DNA from: Nyssa sinensis
Taxonomy: Eukaryota; Streptophyta; Magnoliopsida; Cornales; Nyssaceae
Length of the DNA: 64,000 nt
Direction of reading: 5' to 3'
Assembly: GCA_008638375.1 (NCBI GenBank)
Contig: CM018033.1
Coordinates: forward strand, 17,636,017 to 17,700,016
Position 1 is the first letter of the stretch. Each line of letters begins with the position of its first letter. This document shows, in pieces, positions 9,783 through 22,251 of the stretch. The notes beneath the pieces are model-generated. The model ran no database searches. It saw only the letters and a program-made list of their open reading frames with translations, and had not been told where the DNA came from. A program made the translations under genes and the position numbers.

Positions 9783-11011
9783 ATTTCATGTTGAATTGTT
9801 GAGAATAAGATAGGAAAAGATTTGTTTTTCTTGTTTAGGGCCGAAAATATTAAAAAAAAAAATGTAGAATCTAGTCACTGTTGGTTCCTAATATGTGAAG
9901 AAGAAGACCTAAACGACGCCTTTTCGTTTGCATACATATGACGCATATAGTTTTAAATTGATTCAGACGCGTCTATTTACAAACAGTGCACTGGTTCGGT
10001 GGCATCTCTTGCAGCCCTGATCAATAGTCTGGTTGAAAGATTCTAGTTTGACTATTCTAATTTGACTATGCTTTTTATGATCCATGTCATCTCATGGAAT
10101 GATTCTAGTTTGACTATTCTAATTTGACTATTCTTTTTATGATCCATGTCATCTCATGGATGACTCTGGACACCCACTTATATGTGTTGATTGATGAAAG
10201 CCATTGAACTGGTGGTTGTAGTTCTTTCCCTGTTCTGTCTTTTGCATGGATTCAGGAAGAAACTGAGTGATTCATGATTAAGACTGTTGTATACAAATTT
10301 AGATATTATTCAAACAAACTAAAACCTTAATCTTGGAATATCTTGTAAAAAAAAAGAAAAGAAAAGAAAGGTTACAGAAAATAGCAGTTGGGACTTTGTG
10401 ATTTTATTTGGGCCAAACTGGGTCGGGTCTGACTCGACCCACCCATTCAGATGACTACTCAACATTGTTACTTTATGGGTAAATTTTTAAATTTGACTTT
10501 GGAAGGTGTTTGGTTAGAAAGGAGAAGCTATCCAATGGTTGGCTCACAGGAAATAAATAAAATTAAAAAAAATAAAAAAATAAAAAATAAAAAAAATTAA
10601 TTAATTAATTAATTGAAACAATATGTCACCAAAGTGACCTCTTTTGTGGAAATTAATTGTATTTCAAAATATAACAAGATTATGTGCATGTAACTTATGT
10701 GAATATTAATCGGCCCAAAGGAAAATTAATATTTAACAAAATTGCATGCACACCTATGGTAATAAACGTGTGATGATTATTTGGTTTTACATATGAATAA
10801 TAAATCAGCCCAAAGGAAGATTTATTATTCAATATGTTCTTATTATCAGTGTTTGATTACTACACCAAGATATCATTTACAAGTTAAAATTTTTTTATCC
10901 AAAGATAAAATATTAATAAAGTGTCCGATATCTTGAGATGGGGTTTTTTTTTTATTATTATTATTATTTTGTTTTGTTTTGAAGCTTATGTGAGTTTGTT
11001 TTGCTTGTTTA
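9783..11011 (+). other. copia-1 leader, possibly an intron
   Basis: About 1.2 kb of non-coding leader with a 60-bp direct repeat at about 10040-10170 (GATTCTAGTTTGACTATTC units). It ends in a long pyrimidine tract and GATTCAG at 11021-11027, an excellent 3' splice site. With the donor at 9671 this would remove the leader and supply a start codon for gag. Confidence 0.5.
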
Positions 11012-11959
11012 TTGTTCTCTGATTCAGCTATTAGTTCTGCTTCTAACATTACTGCCAGCATTAATTCTATTCCTATGCTAAATGGCACAAACTTTAAGAC
11101 ATGGCATGAGAACCTCCAAATAGTTCTCGGTGTCATGGATCTGGACCTTGCGTTAAGGGTTTCTTCTCCTGCACCTCTTACTGATGAAAGTTCCTCTGAT
11201 GAAAAGAGGGATTTTGAAAGGTGGGAGAAGTCAAATCGCATGTGTTTGATGATCATTAAGAAGGCCATTCCAGAAGCATTCAGGGGCACAATATCCGAAA
11301 CGATAAAGACAGCCAAAGAGTTCCTCGAAGAAATTAAGAATAGATTTGCCAAGAATGAAAAGTCTGAAACGAGTACACTTTTGGCAAATCTTATCTCAAT
11401 GAGATATAAAGGTAATGGGAACATTAGGGAGTACATTATGGAAATGTCTCATCTTGCTTCAAAGTTAAGAGCACATAAACTTGATCTCTCTGAGGATTTG
11501 CTTGTGCATTTGGTTCTTATATCTCTTCCCACACAATTCAGCCAATTTAAGGTGAGCTACAACTGCCAAAAAGAGACTTGGTCTCTTAATGAGCTCATCT
11601 CACATTGTGTGCAAGAAGAGGAAAGGCTGAAGCAAGAAAAGATAAAAAGTGCTCATTTGGCTAGTACTTCCAAGGATAAAGGGAAGAAAAGAAAGAAAAA
11701 TAAAGAAGCTGCAGAGGTTCCATATCAAAAGAAACAACATAAAGAAAAGAATGTTGATGGTTGTTTCTTTTGTGGAGCTGTGGGACATAAGAAGAAGCAA
11801 TGTACCAACTATCATGCTTGGCGTGCAAAGAAAGGTACACTTCTTAATTTAGTTTGTTCTGAGGTTAATTTGACTTTGGTACCTAAACACACTTGGTGGA
11901 TAGATTCTGGTGCAACCACTCACATCAATGTGTCCATGCAGGGCTGCCTAAGCTGCTGA
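11012..11959 (+). CDS. gag: copia-1 gag with start of protease
   Basis: Encodes a copia-type gag polypeptide (UBN2-like): NFKTWHENLQIVL near the N terminus, an alpha-helical middle, a Lys-rich linker and a zinc knuckle CFFCGAVGHKKKQC (CX2CX4HX4C) near residue 252. The aspartic protease active-site region follows (WWIDSGATTH). A TGA at 11957-11959 interrupts the frame, which then continues in the same phase into the gag-pre-integrase region, so this is a single nonsense change. No ATG lies at the N terminus; the reading frame probably begins through splicing from the LTR ATG at 9661 to 11028. Confidence 0.85.
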   Translation: MFSDSAISSASNITASINSIPMLNGTNFKTWHENLQIVLGVMDLDLALRVSSPAPLTDESSSDEKRDFERWEKSNRMCLMIIKKAIPEAFRGTISETIKTAKEFLEEIKNRFAKNEKSETSTLLANLISMRYKGNGNIREYIMEMSHLASKLRAHKLDLSEDLLVHLVLISLPTQFSQFKVSYNCQKETWSLNELISHCVQEEERLKQEKIKSAHLASTSKDKGKKRKKNKEAAEVPYQKKQHKEKNVDGCFFCGAVGHKKKQCTNYHAWRAKKGTLLNLVCSEVNLTLVPKHTWWIDSGATTHINVSMQGCLSC

Positions 11960-12690
11960 AAGCCAAATGATGGTGAAAGATACATCTTTGTAGGCGATGG
12001 CAAGAAGTTCGAAGTTGAGGCAATTGGGATATTTAGGTTATTATTAAAGTCTGGTACTTATTTGGATTTGAATGAGACATTTATTGTACCGTCTTTTAGA
12101 CGGAATTTGGTTTCTATTTCTGTATTGGACAAATTTGGTTATTCTTGTTCTTTTGGAAATAATAAATTTAGTCTTTTTCAGAATTCAAATTTGGTTGGTA
12201 CTGGTTCTTTATCTTATGTAGATAACCTTTATATGCTTGATACAGTTGCTTCATATCATGAAACCTTGCAATTAAGTACTCGAGGTGTTAAAAAAAAATT
12301 AACCAAGGAGAATTCCTCATCATTATGGCATAAGAGATTAGGTCACATCTCCAAAAGGAGAATTGAAAGACTTGTGTCAGATGGGATTCTAGATTCCCTT
12401 GATTTTGCAGACTTTGAAATTTGCACAAATTGCATAAAGGGAAAACAAACAAACATAAGGAGATTTGGTGCCAACAGGGCTACAGATGTCTTAGAACTGA
12501 TACATACAGATATTTGTGGGCCGTTTCCGACGATTTCATGGAATGGCCAACAATATTTTATCACATTCATAGACGATTTTTCACGTTATGGCTACCTTTA
12601 TCTCATTCATGAAAAGTCCCAATCACTGGAAATGTTCAAATCATTCAAAGTTGAAGTTGAAAATCAACTCAGCAAAAGGATTAAAACGTC
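11960..12690 (+). pseudogene. pol: copia-1 gag-pre-integrase and integrase N-terminal part
   Basis: In phase with the gag frame after the TGA. It shows LWHKRLGHISKRRIERLV (gag-pre-integrase His-Cys region), CTNCIKGKQT and then the integrase core beginning with DICGPF and FIDDFSRYGYLYL. At about 12688 a one-base shift moves the true frame; after it the original ORF runs on as unrelated sequence to 12772. Confidence 0.85.
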
Positions 12691-14805
12691 AGGTCTGACC
12701 GTGGTGGTGAATACTATGGTAAGTTTGACGGTTCAGGTGAACAACGTCCGGGACCATTTGCTAAATTCTTAGAGGAGTGCGGTATCGTCCCACAGTACAC
12801 CATGCCAGGTTCTCCAAGCATGAATGGTGTTGCTGAAAGGCGAAACAGAACGCTCAAAGACATGGTAAGGAGTATGATTAGTCATTCGAACTTGCCAGAA
12901 TCACTCTGGGGTGAAGCATTAAAGACTGCAGCGTATATCCTTAACAGAGTACCAACTAAAGCAACTGCTAAAACCCCTTATGAACTTTGGACAGGCAAGA
13001 AGCCTAGTCTGAAGCATCTACACATTTGGGGATGTCCAGCTGAAGCAAGGCCTTACAGGCCACATGAAAAGAAACTGGATTCAAGAACGGTTAGTTGCTA
13101 TTTTATTGGATACTCTGAAAGATCCAGGGGTTACAAATTCTATGATCCTAATACTAGATCAATTTTTGAGACGGAAAACGCCCGGTTCTTTGAGGATGTT
13201 GAGTTTGATAGGGGAGATAAGGGTAGGGATTTTGTTTTTGAAGAGGAATATGTTGATATTCCTACAACTGTTATTGACATTGATCAGGCTCCTATACCTG
13301 ACATTGTTCAAGAAGCAGATCCAAATCAAAATAATATCCAAGAACCTCCTGTTCCAGAAGAACAAACTCTACCTCCTCTGGAACCTATGCCATTAAGGAG
13401 ATCCACTAGAGAAAGGAGAAGTGCAGTGCCAGATGATTACATTGTATTTCTCCAAGAACATGAGTTTGACATTGGTGCGGTGGAAGATGATCCAATCAAC
13501 TTCCGTCAAGCCTTGGAAAGTTCTAAATCTCAAGAGTGGATTGATGCCATGAATAAGGAGATAAAGTCCATGAAGGACAATGACGTTTGGGATCTTGTCC
13601 CATTGCTTGAAGGTGTGAAACCCATTGGTTGCAAATGGATATTTAAAACCAAGAGGGATTCGAAAGGTAATGTGGAGAGATACAAAACTCGTCTTATCGC
13701 TAAAGGCTTTACACAAAACGAAGGCATCGATTATAAAGAGACTTTCTCTCCGGTTTCATCGAAAGACTCTTTTAAGACAATAATGACACTTGTGGCGCAC
13801 TTTGACCTTGAGCTTCATCAGATGGATGTTAAGACTGCATTTCTCAATGGTGACATTGATGAAACAATTTATATGGTGCAACCAGAAAATTTTGTGTCAG
13901 GAGACGCAAAGAAGATGGTTTGCAAGTTAAAGAAATCCATCTATGGGCTTAAGCAAGCTTCTCGTCAATGGTATTACAAGTTTCATCAAGTTATCATTTC
14001 GTTTGGTTTTGAGATGAATATAGTTGATGATTGTATATACCATAAGTTCAGTGGGAGTAAGCATATTTACTTGGTTTTATATGTTGATGACATATTGCTT
14101 GCCACCAATGATATAGGCATGTTGCATGAAACCAAGAGATTTTTATCCAAGAAATTTGAGATGAAAGATCTTGGTGATGCTTCTTTTGTGTTGGGTATAC
14201 AGATACACCGGAGCAATCCTGGAAAGGATCATTGGATAGCAGCCAAGCGAGTCATGAGGTACTTACAGAGAACAAAAGACTACATGCTCACTTATCGAAA
14301 GTCAGATCAGTTAGAGATCATTGGATATTCTGACTCCGATTTTTCTGGATGCCGAGACAGCATGAAATCTACTTCAAGCTATATCTACTTACTTGCTGGA
14401 GGTGCTATATCTTGGAAGAGTGTTAAACAGTCTATTGTAGCTTCTTCCACCATGGCAGCCGAGTTTGTAGCTTGTTATGAGGCGTCCAATCATGGAATAT
14501 GGTTGCGAAATTTTGTCACGGGGCTGCGTATTCTGGATGGCATTGAAAGACCACTTAAGTTATTTTGTGACAATAAATCAGCAGTACTGTATTCCAACAA
14601 CAACAGGAGTTCAACGAAGTCAAAATTTATAGACATCAAATTCCTAGTTGTCAAAGAAAGAGTTCAGAGTGGACTTATATCTATAGAGCACAATGGGACA
14701 AACTCCATGATTGCAGATCCACTGACTAAGGGATTACCACCCAAGGTCTTTCATGAGCACACTGCTCATATGGGTGTGGTTTATCTTCAGGATATGTCGT
14801 TTTAG
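12690..14805 (+). pseudogene. pol: copia-1 integrase C-terminus, reverse transcriptase and RNase H
   Basis: After the frameshift the frame is open to 14805. It contains the integrase end ([13 protein letters not shown]), a proline/acid-rich linker, reverse transcriptase from [15 protein letters not shown] with the catalytic YVDD ([10 protein letters not shown]) and RNase H ([14 protein letters not shown]). Between FVLGIQIHR and AAKRVMRYL about 90 residues of the reverse transcriptase thumb or connection are missing, in frame. That internal deletion plus the nonsense codon and frameshift make this copy non-autonomous. The end ADPLTKGLP is the usual copia C-terminus. Confidence 0.9.
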
Positions 14806-15217
14806 TGGGAGTTTGTATTTTAGATGCTTTTATTTATAGATACATTTGTCATGGATATTATGGATTTTATGGTTATTTACTGCAGTAAAGTATTCAGTTT
14901 TCATTCACTCTGATTTTTTATGGTTTGATCTCACTAAGGTTTAAGGAGGACCAGTTGGAAATAGGCATGTTAAGATCACATCGCATGAAATTTCCATGCT
15001 ACACATCCACACTTGATCTTTGTCATTAGTTATATTGATATATGTGATCATTGATGGGTCTAGTTACGAAATATGTAACGACGATCGCTTTGGTTCTGTA
15101 TTGGTGTGGTTCATGGACAAGATTGTTAAAATATATAAAGTTTTGATAGCAAAACTCATGAGCTCATAAAGTATAATTCACGTTTATAATGTTACATATA
15201 TAGCCCAAGTGGGAGAT

Positions 15218-15697
15218 TGTTGGAGTAAAATTGATTGGGCTTATATATTAAATAAATGTGAATTATATGCTATCAAATAAAGCTAGGCTAATTAAAGTGA
15301 TTAATTTAAGTTTTGGGGCCTTAATTAATATATTATAAAGTGTAGGCATTAATGTGTAGAGACAAGCGTAATTTCTATTTTTATGATGGGTTAAAATAGA
15401 AAATACGAACAGACGCGATTGTTTATACGAACAGACGCGATTGTTTATAAATAAGAGTCATGGTCCCCAGATCACACAACTGTTTTTTTTATTCCTTTGA
15501 TTCCCATTGTCAGAGAGAAATTGAGACAGAAAACAAGTGTAGATCTGGAAGATCATAAAGCCTCAGACTTGGATATCTCAATCTTTTGTTATGGATTCAG
15601 GTACGCTTCCGCAAATTCAATATTTTAATTCTTGATGATTCAATATGAATGTTCCTGTTTGTGTGATGGTTTTCACATAATGAAATTTAATCCAACA
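15218..15697 (+). repeat. copia-1 3' LTR
   Basis: Matches the 5' LTR with about 1 percent substitutions and one extra 22-bp tandem unit (ACGAACAGACGCGATTGTTT plus AT) at about 15406-15450. Preceded by the purine tract at 15207-15217. Confidence 0.95.
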
Positions 15698-16016
15698 ATC
15701 TTTTCAAAAAATACTTCTAAAAATGTCTTTTCAAAAGACAATTCTAAAAAACTATTTTTTTTAAAAGAAATACAAGGTTTTGGAAACACAAAAATGAATT
15801 TTCAAAAGATGATTTCAAAAGCATCTTTTGAAAAAACGATTTTGAAAGCATTTTTTCAAAAGACGATTTTGAAACAATTGTAAAAAAAAAAAAAAAATTA
15901 ACTAGTTGCAACATTTGTAAAATCTACTTTCTATAAATACCATAAACCTGTATTAAAAAAATTCCTGCAACTTGTATCCAAAAAAAACTCATCCATAACT
16001 CACAATATCCACAAAC
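15698..16016. other. Duplicated flank block between the two copia insertions
   Basis: Non-coding. Continues the block interrupted at 9309 and matches 32296-32550. The 83-residue ORF that runs into it from the LTR is spurious. It contains purine-rich repeats of AAAAGACGATTTTGAAA type. Confidence 0.7.
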
Positions 16017-16069
16017 TGTTGACTTACCAGCTATATGATTCTTTCCTATTCTAAGAGGGTTGACTTAAC

Positions 16070-19000
16070 TATAGAGATTTGAAAATGAGGAAAAAAATTT
16101 CGTTTTTGCCGGTAGGACATTTCGCATGCATAGTTTTGTCGGCTTTATCGGTAAAGCATTTTTTTTTGCATTATCTCGCCGAATGAAATATTTAGAAGCA
16201 TATTTGGAGTGTGTTATAGAAGAGAAATATGCTTATAATATTGTGAGGTAACCGCTGTACAAATTTCAGCTAAAACAGAAACCGTTTCAAAATTGGACAA
16301 AAAGGGCATCCGGGTGGCCCGGGTAGAAAGGGATGATCCCGACCTCAAACGAAAATGTTTTATTTTCAGAATTTTCATTTAAAATAATTTTATGAACATT
16401 TGTTAAAACAAAATTTCAAATTGAAGCGTTTAGGAATGAGTTGTAGAGTAACGAGGTTTCGGGCTCATTAAGGGCAAAATGGTCATTTGCCCTTAGCCCC
16501 TTTGTCCTCCACTATAAATAGCAGCCTCAGTGAGCTGGAGATACAGAAATCATTCTATATCTCCAGCCTTTCACGTTCTTATAGAGATAGGGTGAGAAAA
16601 GCCCTAGAAATTCAAGAATTCAAGCTACCGAAACACATATTTCGAGCAGGATTTTGGCCGAACTTCCTTCTAAGAAGTTGTTCGTCTCCACGAGTACTAT
16701 ATTCTTACTGAAAAATTTGGCAGTCCAGCAAACACAGCCACCGCAGTTTAAGTTCCTTTGTGTTTTTACATGTATATAAACTGTTGTAAATGTATATCTA
16801 ATGTTAGGAGATCACCAAGGAAGTAGCTCCTTTGAAAAGCCTAGAGTTGGTAGTTTAGGAGTATTTTTATTCTTGTTGATTTTGGGTAATTTCTTGCTTT
16901 GTTTGGTGTGTATTTGATAGATAGAATTGTGCCATGAGATTGTCAACCCATGTAATCATTGACACACTTTGTGGTTTGGACCATGTGATGAATTGTGCTT
17001 TAGTGCTTTATGGAATGTTTATATTCTTTGTGAATTATTGGAGTAGTGAGATTGTTGCTTAAATATTTGTTGATATGTGTAGCCTTGATATATATATATA
17101 TATATAATGAGCATGATGTTTTGGTATTTTAAGTTTTGTATTTTGTGGGATAAATGGAATGACTTGAAAAAGGGGCACCATGTGTTTGATAAATTGTCAC
17201 ATAGAGTTGCATGTTGAAGATCATGGCATTTTGGCATGTTGAAATTCCTTGGACACATGGTGTGAGTTGAGCACGAGGTGCTATGCATTATGAGGGTGTA
17301 GATCCTGTGGTGAAAAACCCAAAATTGGCCATTTGGTACTCGCATGCCAACGGGGTCCGGACCGTGAAACGAGACATGTATTGGTGCTTGATTGACCCGA
17401 CGGGGGCGGTCCGTGAAACAGGTGTAGTACTTGATGGACCATCGGATACAATCCGTAAAACCGAGACATGGGTGTGGCATAGAGTTGACATAGGTATGGC
17501 ATAGAGTTGACATGGGTGTGACATAGAGTTGACATGGGTGTGGCATAGAGTTGCGTGGGTGTGTCATGCATAATTTCATTACGTCGTATTAATGAATTCA
17601 TGGATGTGGTATAGAGTTTATATGGATGCGTTATGAATGTTGTCAGTACATTGTATGGATTGATTAGTGAGGTATGTAGAAATGAATGTACACTTACACA
17701 TGCCACGCCCTTAAATTTGTTGCTAGTCTTAGTGCTATGTTATATCAGCTGTTGAGCTGACCCATTCGTGGGCAATATATTTTCAGATGAGGCCCGGGCA
17801 CTTGAGACTTGTTTAAGTCTTGAAGGACGGGAAGACATGGACTATATTGAAGATTTGGCCCTTGAGGCACTTTTTGGAATGTATGGGCATAAGCCCAATT
17901 TGTTGTCTTTACTTTTGAGAAATGTATGGACTTGAGCAAATTGTAACTTTAGGCCTTGGGCCATTTTACCTTGTATGAACTGTAACCCAAAGGAATGTAT
18001 GATAATTATGGTTTAAGGCGTATTGTATGGATATGTTGGACCTAGTTAGTACATGTTTAATTTGATGGATTTGTGCCCACCGAGTGATGGTGGATTGTTG
18101 ATGAATTTATGTTCATATATCTTGTGAAAATTAGGTGGGAAAACACTTAAAAAAACAAAGGAAACTATGTTCAAATTTTGGTAAATTAAAGTGAGAAATT
18201 AAGCATGTAAAATACCCATGAAATGAATGAGAAAAATGCAAAAAATGGGGGCTAAGAAGCTAGGGAATTTGGGCTGAGAATGGGTGAAAAAGGGGCTTGA
18301 AAAACTTGAAAGAAAATTTAAAAATTGGAAAAAAATTGGTTGCAGCCATAAACAGTAACTTGAAAAAAAATCAGAAACTGCTCTCTGTGCTACAGTACCT
18401 TGAACAGTGCAGGAACCAGCCTCAGCCCCAGCCGCTGCAGCCCGCATGCCCCTCGCGCTCGCGCCTTGCACCTCACGCCGTGCGCCTGCTGCTTCCCATG
18501 TACGCGCCCACTGCTGCCCTGCATGCTGCCACTTGCTGTCCAACCCATGGGCAGCCATTGTGTTGGCCATGTTATGACCTATCTTCCAAGGGTATTTTGA
18601 GGCCATTAAATCATAAGTTTGACCCAAACTTTTGAGTTCATTTTAGGTCATCTTAGGCCATCATAAAAAGCCAAGTTAGGCAATTTATGGGACACTTTTT
18701 AGTCATGAATCAAGGCCATGTTTGGCCATTTATTTGCACCACTTTAGGTGGGATTTCTTGACCATTTTTGGACGATACCTTAGGGTATTTTGAGACCCTT
18801 TTTGGGCAACCGTTACAGGGCACTTTGAGAAAGGTTTTAAGAACATTTTGAGAACCGTTTTTAAATATGATTTAAAGTATTTGGGCATTAATTGAGAGGA
18901 GTACTTGAGCTGTGCTGAGGAACGATTTTGAGTTATATTGAATGTTGAATCTTTACTTAAATTCTTGGGAGAAACTTGAGGAATGATGATGGAGATTTCA

Positions 19001-19086
19001 ATTAAATTTACCGAATTGTCACTTCTTTTCCTTTCTTTTGTTTCGTTCAGTTGCTTCCCGGGTTCGTGGGAATCTGGGGCGTGACA
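16070..19086 (+). mobile_element. Gypsy-type LTR insertion 1 in the copia-2 LTR
   Basis: About 3.0 kb without transposon genes, ending GGGGCGTGACA, splitting the copia-2 left LTR. Likely a solo or truncated long LTR: it has a TATA motif CTATAAATAG near 16511 and a GAGCTGACCCATTCGTGGGC block shared with the region near 57240. The likely target duplication is TTAAC/TTACC with one mismatch, so the left edge is approximate. A 22-bp unit (GACATGGGTGTGGCATAGAG plus TT) is repeated four times at 17465-17552. ORFs inside are not recognisable. Confidence 0.65.
17465..17552 (+). repeat. 22-bp tandem repeat in LTR insertion 1
   Basis: Four head-to-tail units with one to three differences each. Similar phrases occur in the related LTR region near 57070-57110 but only once there. 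Confidence 0.8.
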
Positions 19087-19739
19087 TTACCGATACTGTA
19101 TGATTATCCTTTCCTATTAGAGAGGTGTAATTATGTCACGACCCGAAACCTGGCCCACGCGGATTAGCGGTTCGTGATCGGCCACCGAGGCCTTTTCCAA
19201 TGATCATAATGCTTTCTTCAAACGCAGCGGAATAAATTTGTTTTTCTATTGCGGAAGCGCTAATCAATACACAAGTCAACATCAGTCATCTATTTCTACA
19301 TTCCATAGCAATTACAAAAGTACATGATGTAATTTTTCCAAGCCTGCTGATGTCATATTCGATATACAGTCCAAAGTTTCCAAAAGCAACTACATCATGA
19401 CTAGCAAAATCCTAATACAAAAAGGGTTCATAGCTTTACAAGCTTCCAACTAGTTTGAATGAACCTGCTATTTCTTGTCCGATATCATCACCTGAAATAG
19501 GATAAAAATATCCTATGAGCTCAACAGCTCGTGAGTATCCCAGCTCGTGAGCATTCCATAACATACCAGGGGTTTCAAAACTACTATATAATTCAATATA
19601 GAAATGTCAATGATCAAATATCATATGTTATCTTAATTTATAGTATAAGATAACGGTATCAAATTTGCTTCCAATAAATCTCAATTTAACGAAAATCATA
19701 AATCGATAATCAATAATATAATTCAATAAATCAAAATCA

Positions 19740-19915
19740 CGGTTCAATATCATGGTTCAATTCCCAAATTCATAGTTCAATAAATCATAGTTCAATAATT
19801 CAGATTCATGGTTCAATAGCCCAAATTCATAGTTCAATAAATAATAGTTCAATATCTCAAATTCATAGTTCAATAATTCATATTCATGGTTCGATTTTCA
19901 ATATTCATATTCAAT
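19740..19915. repeat. Degenerate tandem repeat of about 25-35 bp
   Basis: Repeated phrases of the form TTCATAGTTCAATAA and TTCATGGTTCAAT, alternating with variable spacers. Part of the solo LTR. Confidence 0.6.
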
Positions 19916-21984
19916 GATATATTCCACTTCTATGGTCAGCAAATTAACCCTCGCTGACTGAGATCATAGGTTAGCTAGTTCGATATGCCGTATCAACACT
20001 GGCTCACCACAATATACCCTGTGGGATGGTTCCAGAGAATCACAACCTATTCGATAGTGATTAATCATAGAAGAGTGTTCTATTCAAAGCATCAAAATCA
20101 TATCCAAATCGTATCCAAAATCAATAATCATCAATAGCAGTTCAATTATTTCAAATCAAGGTTTTTTATTTGACATTTAATTCAAACAGTTCAAACATTT
20201 GTAAGAATATCGTAAAACATTTGAGTATCTTTCAAACATATTTTCTTAAGTCAAAGAAGACAATAAAGTTGTCAATAGATCATTCAAAACGTATACAATA
20301 TAACTGTTAAACAAATGCTATAAAGAAAAACGATTTCATATGTCGATATATCATAAAAGAGTTCAATATTTATATCTATACTGAAAATGTCTACCTCAAT
20401 ATGGTATGAAATACTCACCTAAATTCCAAAGACTTAACTCCAAAAATCCTTCCTTTGAAGTTCCCTAAAATCACATTTCAAAGTCCGGTCACATTCCATA
20501 ATATTACTCTGATTTAATTATCATTAATTCTTTTTCCTATTTAGTTACATTTCTTGGGTAGCTTCTTTAAGTTTAAAGTTTGATTCCATTAACTTACATT
20601 TTTACGTGTCATATTTTTTTGTACCTTATTTCATAATACGGATCTCACCATTGAGTCCGGAACGTCGAAGAAAGTCAATTTGGGCTCCCTCTGACTTTCA
20701 TTTGGTTTTAGGGACATTAAGGGTAATTTGGTAATTTACACTCTAACGTGTCTTATTTTTTTCGGAGTTTCGTCTCATAAAACGGACTTCACCGTTGAGT
20801 CCAGAAGGCCTAAGATAATAAATTTACACTATTTATTTGTTTAATTTGGACATCAGAAACTATTTAAATATTTGTTTATTTATTTATTTAAATTTCTTTA
20901 TTATATAATATATTTATATTTTACCTACTTCTGTTCATAAACATTAGCGTGGCACAGTGGTGGGCATGTTCCCCACTGCCACCCGCTCTCAGGTTCGACC
21001 CACAGCAACAGCACTTCTTCCTCCATTTTTTACAAAAACTGAATCAGTTTAGTTAAATTTCAAATGAGCCAAACCCATACAGTGCAGCTCCAAACGGTCC
21101 ATCACTGCGCCCCAGACCAGGCCCATGACCCAGCCTGCTGCTTCTTCTTCTCCCACGTATTTCCGGCCAGAACAATGCAGCTCCGGTCACTACTTCCGGC
21201 GCCGGTGACCGGACTGCACCTATTTCTATTTTTTTCTTTTTGTTTTTCCTTCATTTTTTCATGATTTGAAGCCTAAAATCAGTCCTATACACCCTAGAAT
21301 ATGATTTAATACATTTATATAGCAATTTAACCTTCAAAAACACCTTCAAATTTCAAATTTCTCCAACATCAACTTTCCGATAAACCTCCATATCTTCTTC
21401 ATTTCTTAACCATTTTTCATGCGGTTTCTTCCTACACTCACCATTTTTCATGCTCTTTAAAACCATATAATTATCTCTAAGCTTTAAGCAATTCTACAAA
21501 AAAAATCCAGTAAATTCGAACCATAAAAATACAGTAAATTTCTTACCTTTTAGTCGTGGGTTCCAAGTCTTTCTCTTTCTGGTTTTTCTTCCCCTTCTTC
21601 TCCTTCAGTTCCTTAGCTTTCTTTTCTTTCAAAACAAACACTGCATGCTTGTTTCTTGTAAAGAAGAGGCAACCGACCTCTCTCTCTCTCTCTCCACTCT
21701 CTCTCTTCCCTCATGACCTCACGGCCACCCTTCTTTCACTTCTCAATTAATTTTTCTGTTTGTCATTAAATTTTGCTTTTCTCTTGTTTGCTTTACATTT
21801 AATGTTGCATGATATTTGTGTATATATATATATATATATATGTATATTATATATGCTCACACACCAACACCAAGACACACACACATGTATAGCCGACACA
21901 CACTCACACCTAAACATTACTATTCACACTTATACATATATATATATTTATATCTTTTTAACTATTTTTTTTATTATTATTCTT

Positions 21985-21988
21985 ATTA

Positions 21989-22050
<62 letters not shown>
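21985..22050. repeat. (ATT)n microsatellite
   Basis: More than 20 ATT units. The Ile- or Tyr-rich ORFs across it are artefacts. Confidence 0.95.
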
Positions 22051-22051
<1 letters not shown>

Positions 22052-22251
22052 TTTAATTTATTATAATTCGGGTTTTTATGCCATAGCCCGGGTTTACCGG
22101 GTCAGGTACCGGCTAATTCGGGTTGGTCCCACCTATCTCGGGTCGGGGTATTACAAATTAGCTATAATTAGGGTTTGTAAACCCTATATAACGGTGGTTC
22201 ATGTAAACATAAAAGATGAATAAAAAGGGGATCTTTCATCACCATTCAAGA

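Larger units (their letters stand above)
9310..15697 (+). mobile_element. Young Ty1/copia retrotransposon (copia-1)
   Basis: A complete LTR-to-LTR element with TSD ATCTT (9305-9309 and 15698-15702). LTRs are 9310-9767 (458 bp) and 15218-15697 (480 bp); they start TGTTGG and end CCAACA. They differ at about five positions plus one 22-bp tandem duplication in the right copy, so insertion was recent. A primer-binding site TGGTATCAGAGCC (methionine initiator tRNA type) follows the left LTR and a purine tract AAGTGGGAGAT precedes the right LTR. The paralogous flank at 32280-32310 shows the empty site. Coding capacity is damaged, so the copy is non-autonomous. Confidence 0.95.
19134..22155 (-). mobile_element. 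Gypsy-type solo LTR insertion 2 in the copia-2 LTR
   Basis: A 3022-bp insertion with perfect TSD AATTA (19129-19133 and 22156-22160). On the plus strand it starts TGTCACGACCCG and ends CGGGTCGGGGTATTACA, a TG...CA structure with short inverted ends. It carries no transposon genes. Comparison with insertion 1 (the GCTGTTGAGCT block) indicates the opposite orientation. It contains reiterated CATAGTTCAATAAATC-type units (about 19740-19915), an (ATT)n tract at about 21985-22050 and (TA)n. Confidence 0.8.

Noticed and set aside
17019..17706. Overlapping ORFs of 141 and 186 codons on the minus strand
   Set aside because: They overlap a 22-bp tandem repeat within a gypsy-type LTR and have no known domain.
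21760..22223. Ile- and Tyr-rich ORFs of 98 and 135 codons
   Set aside because: Translation of (TA)n and (ATT)n microsatellites inside a solo LTR.
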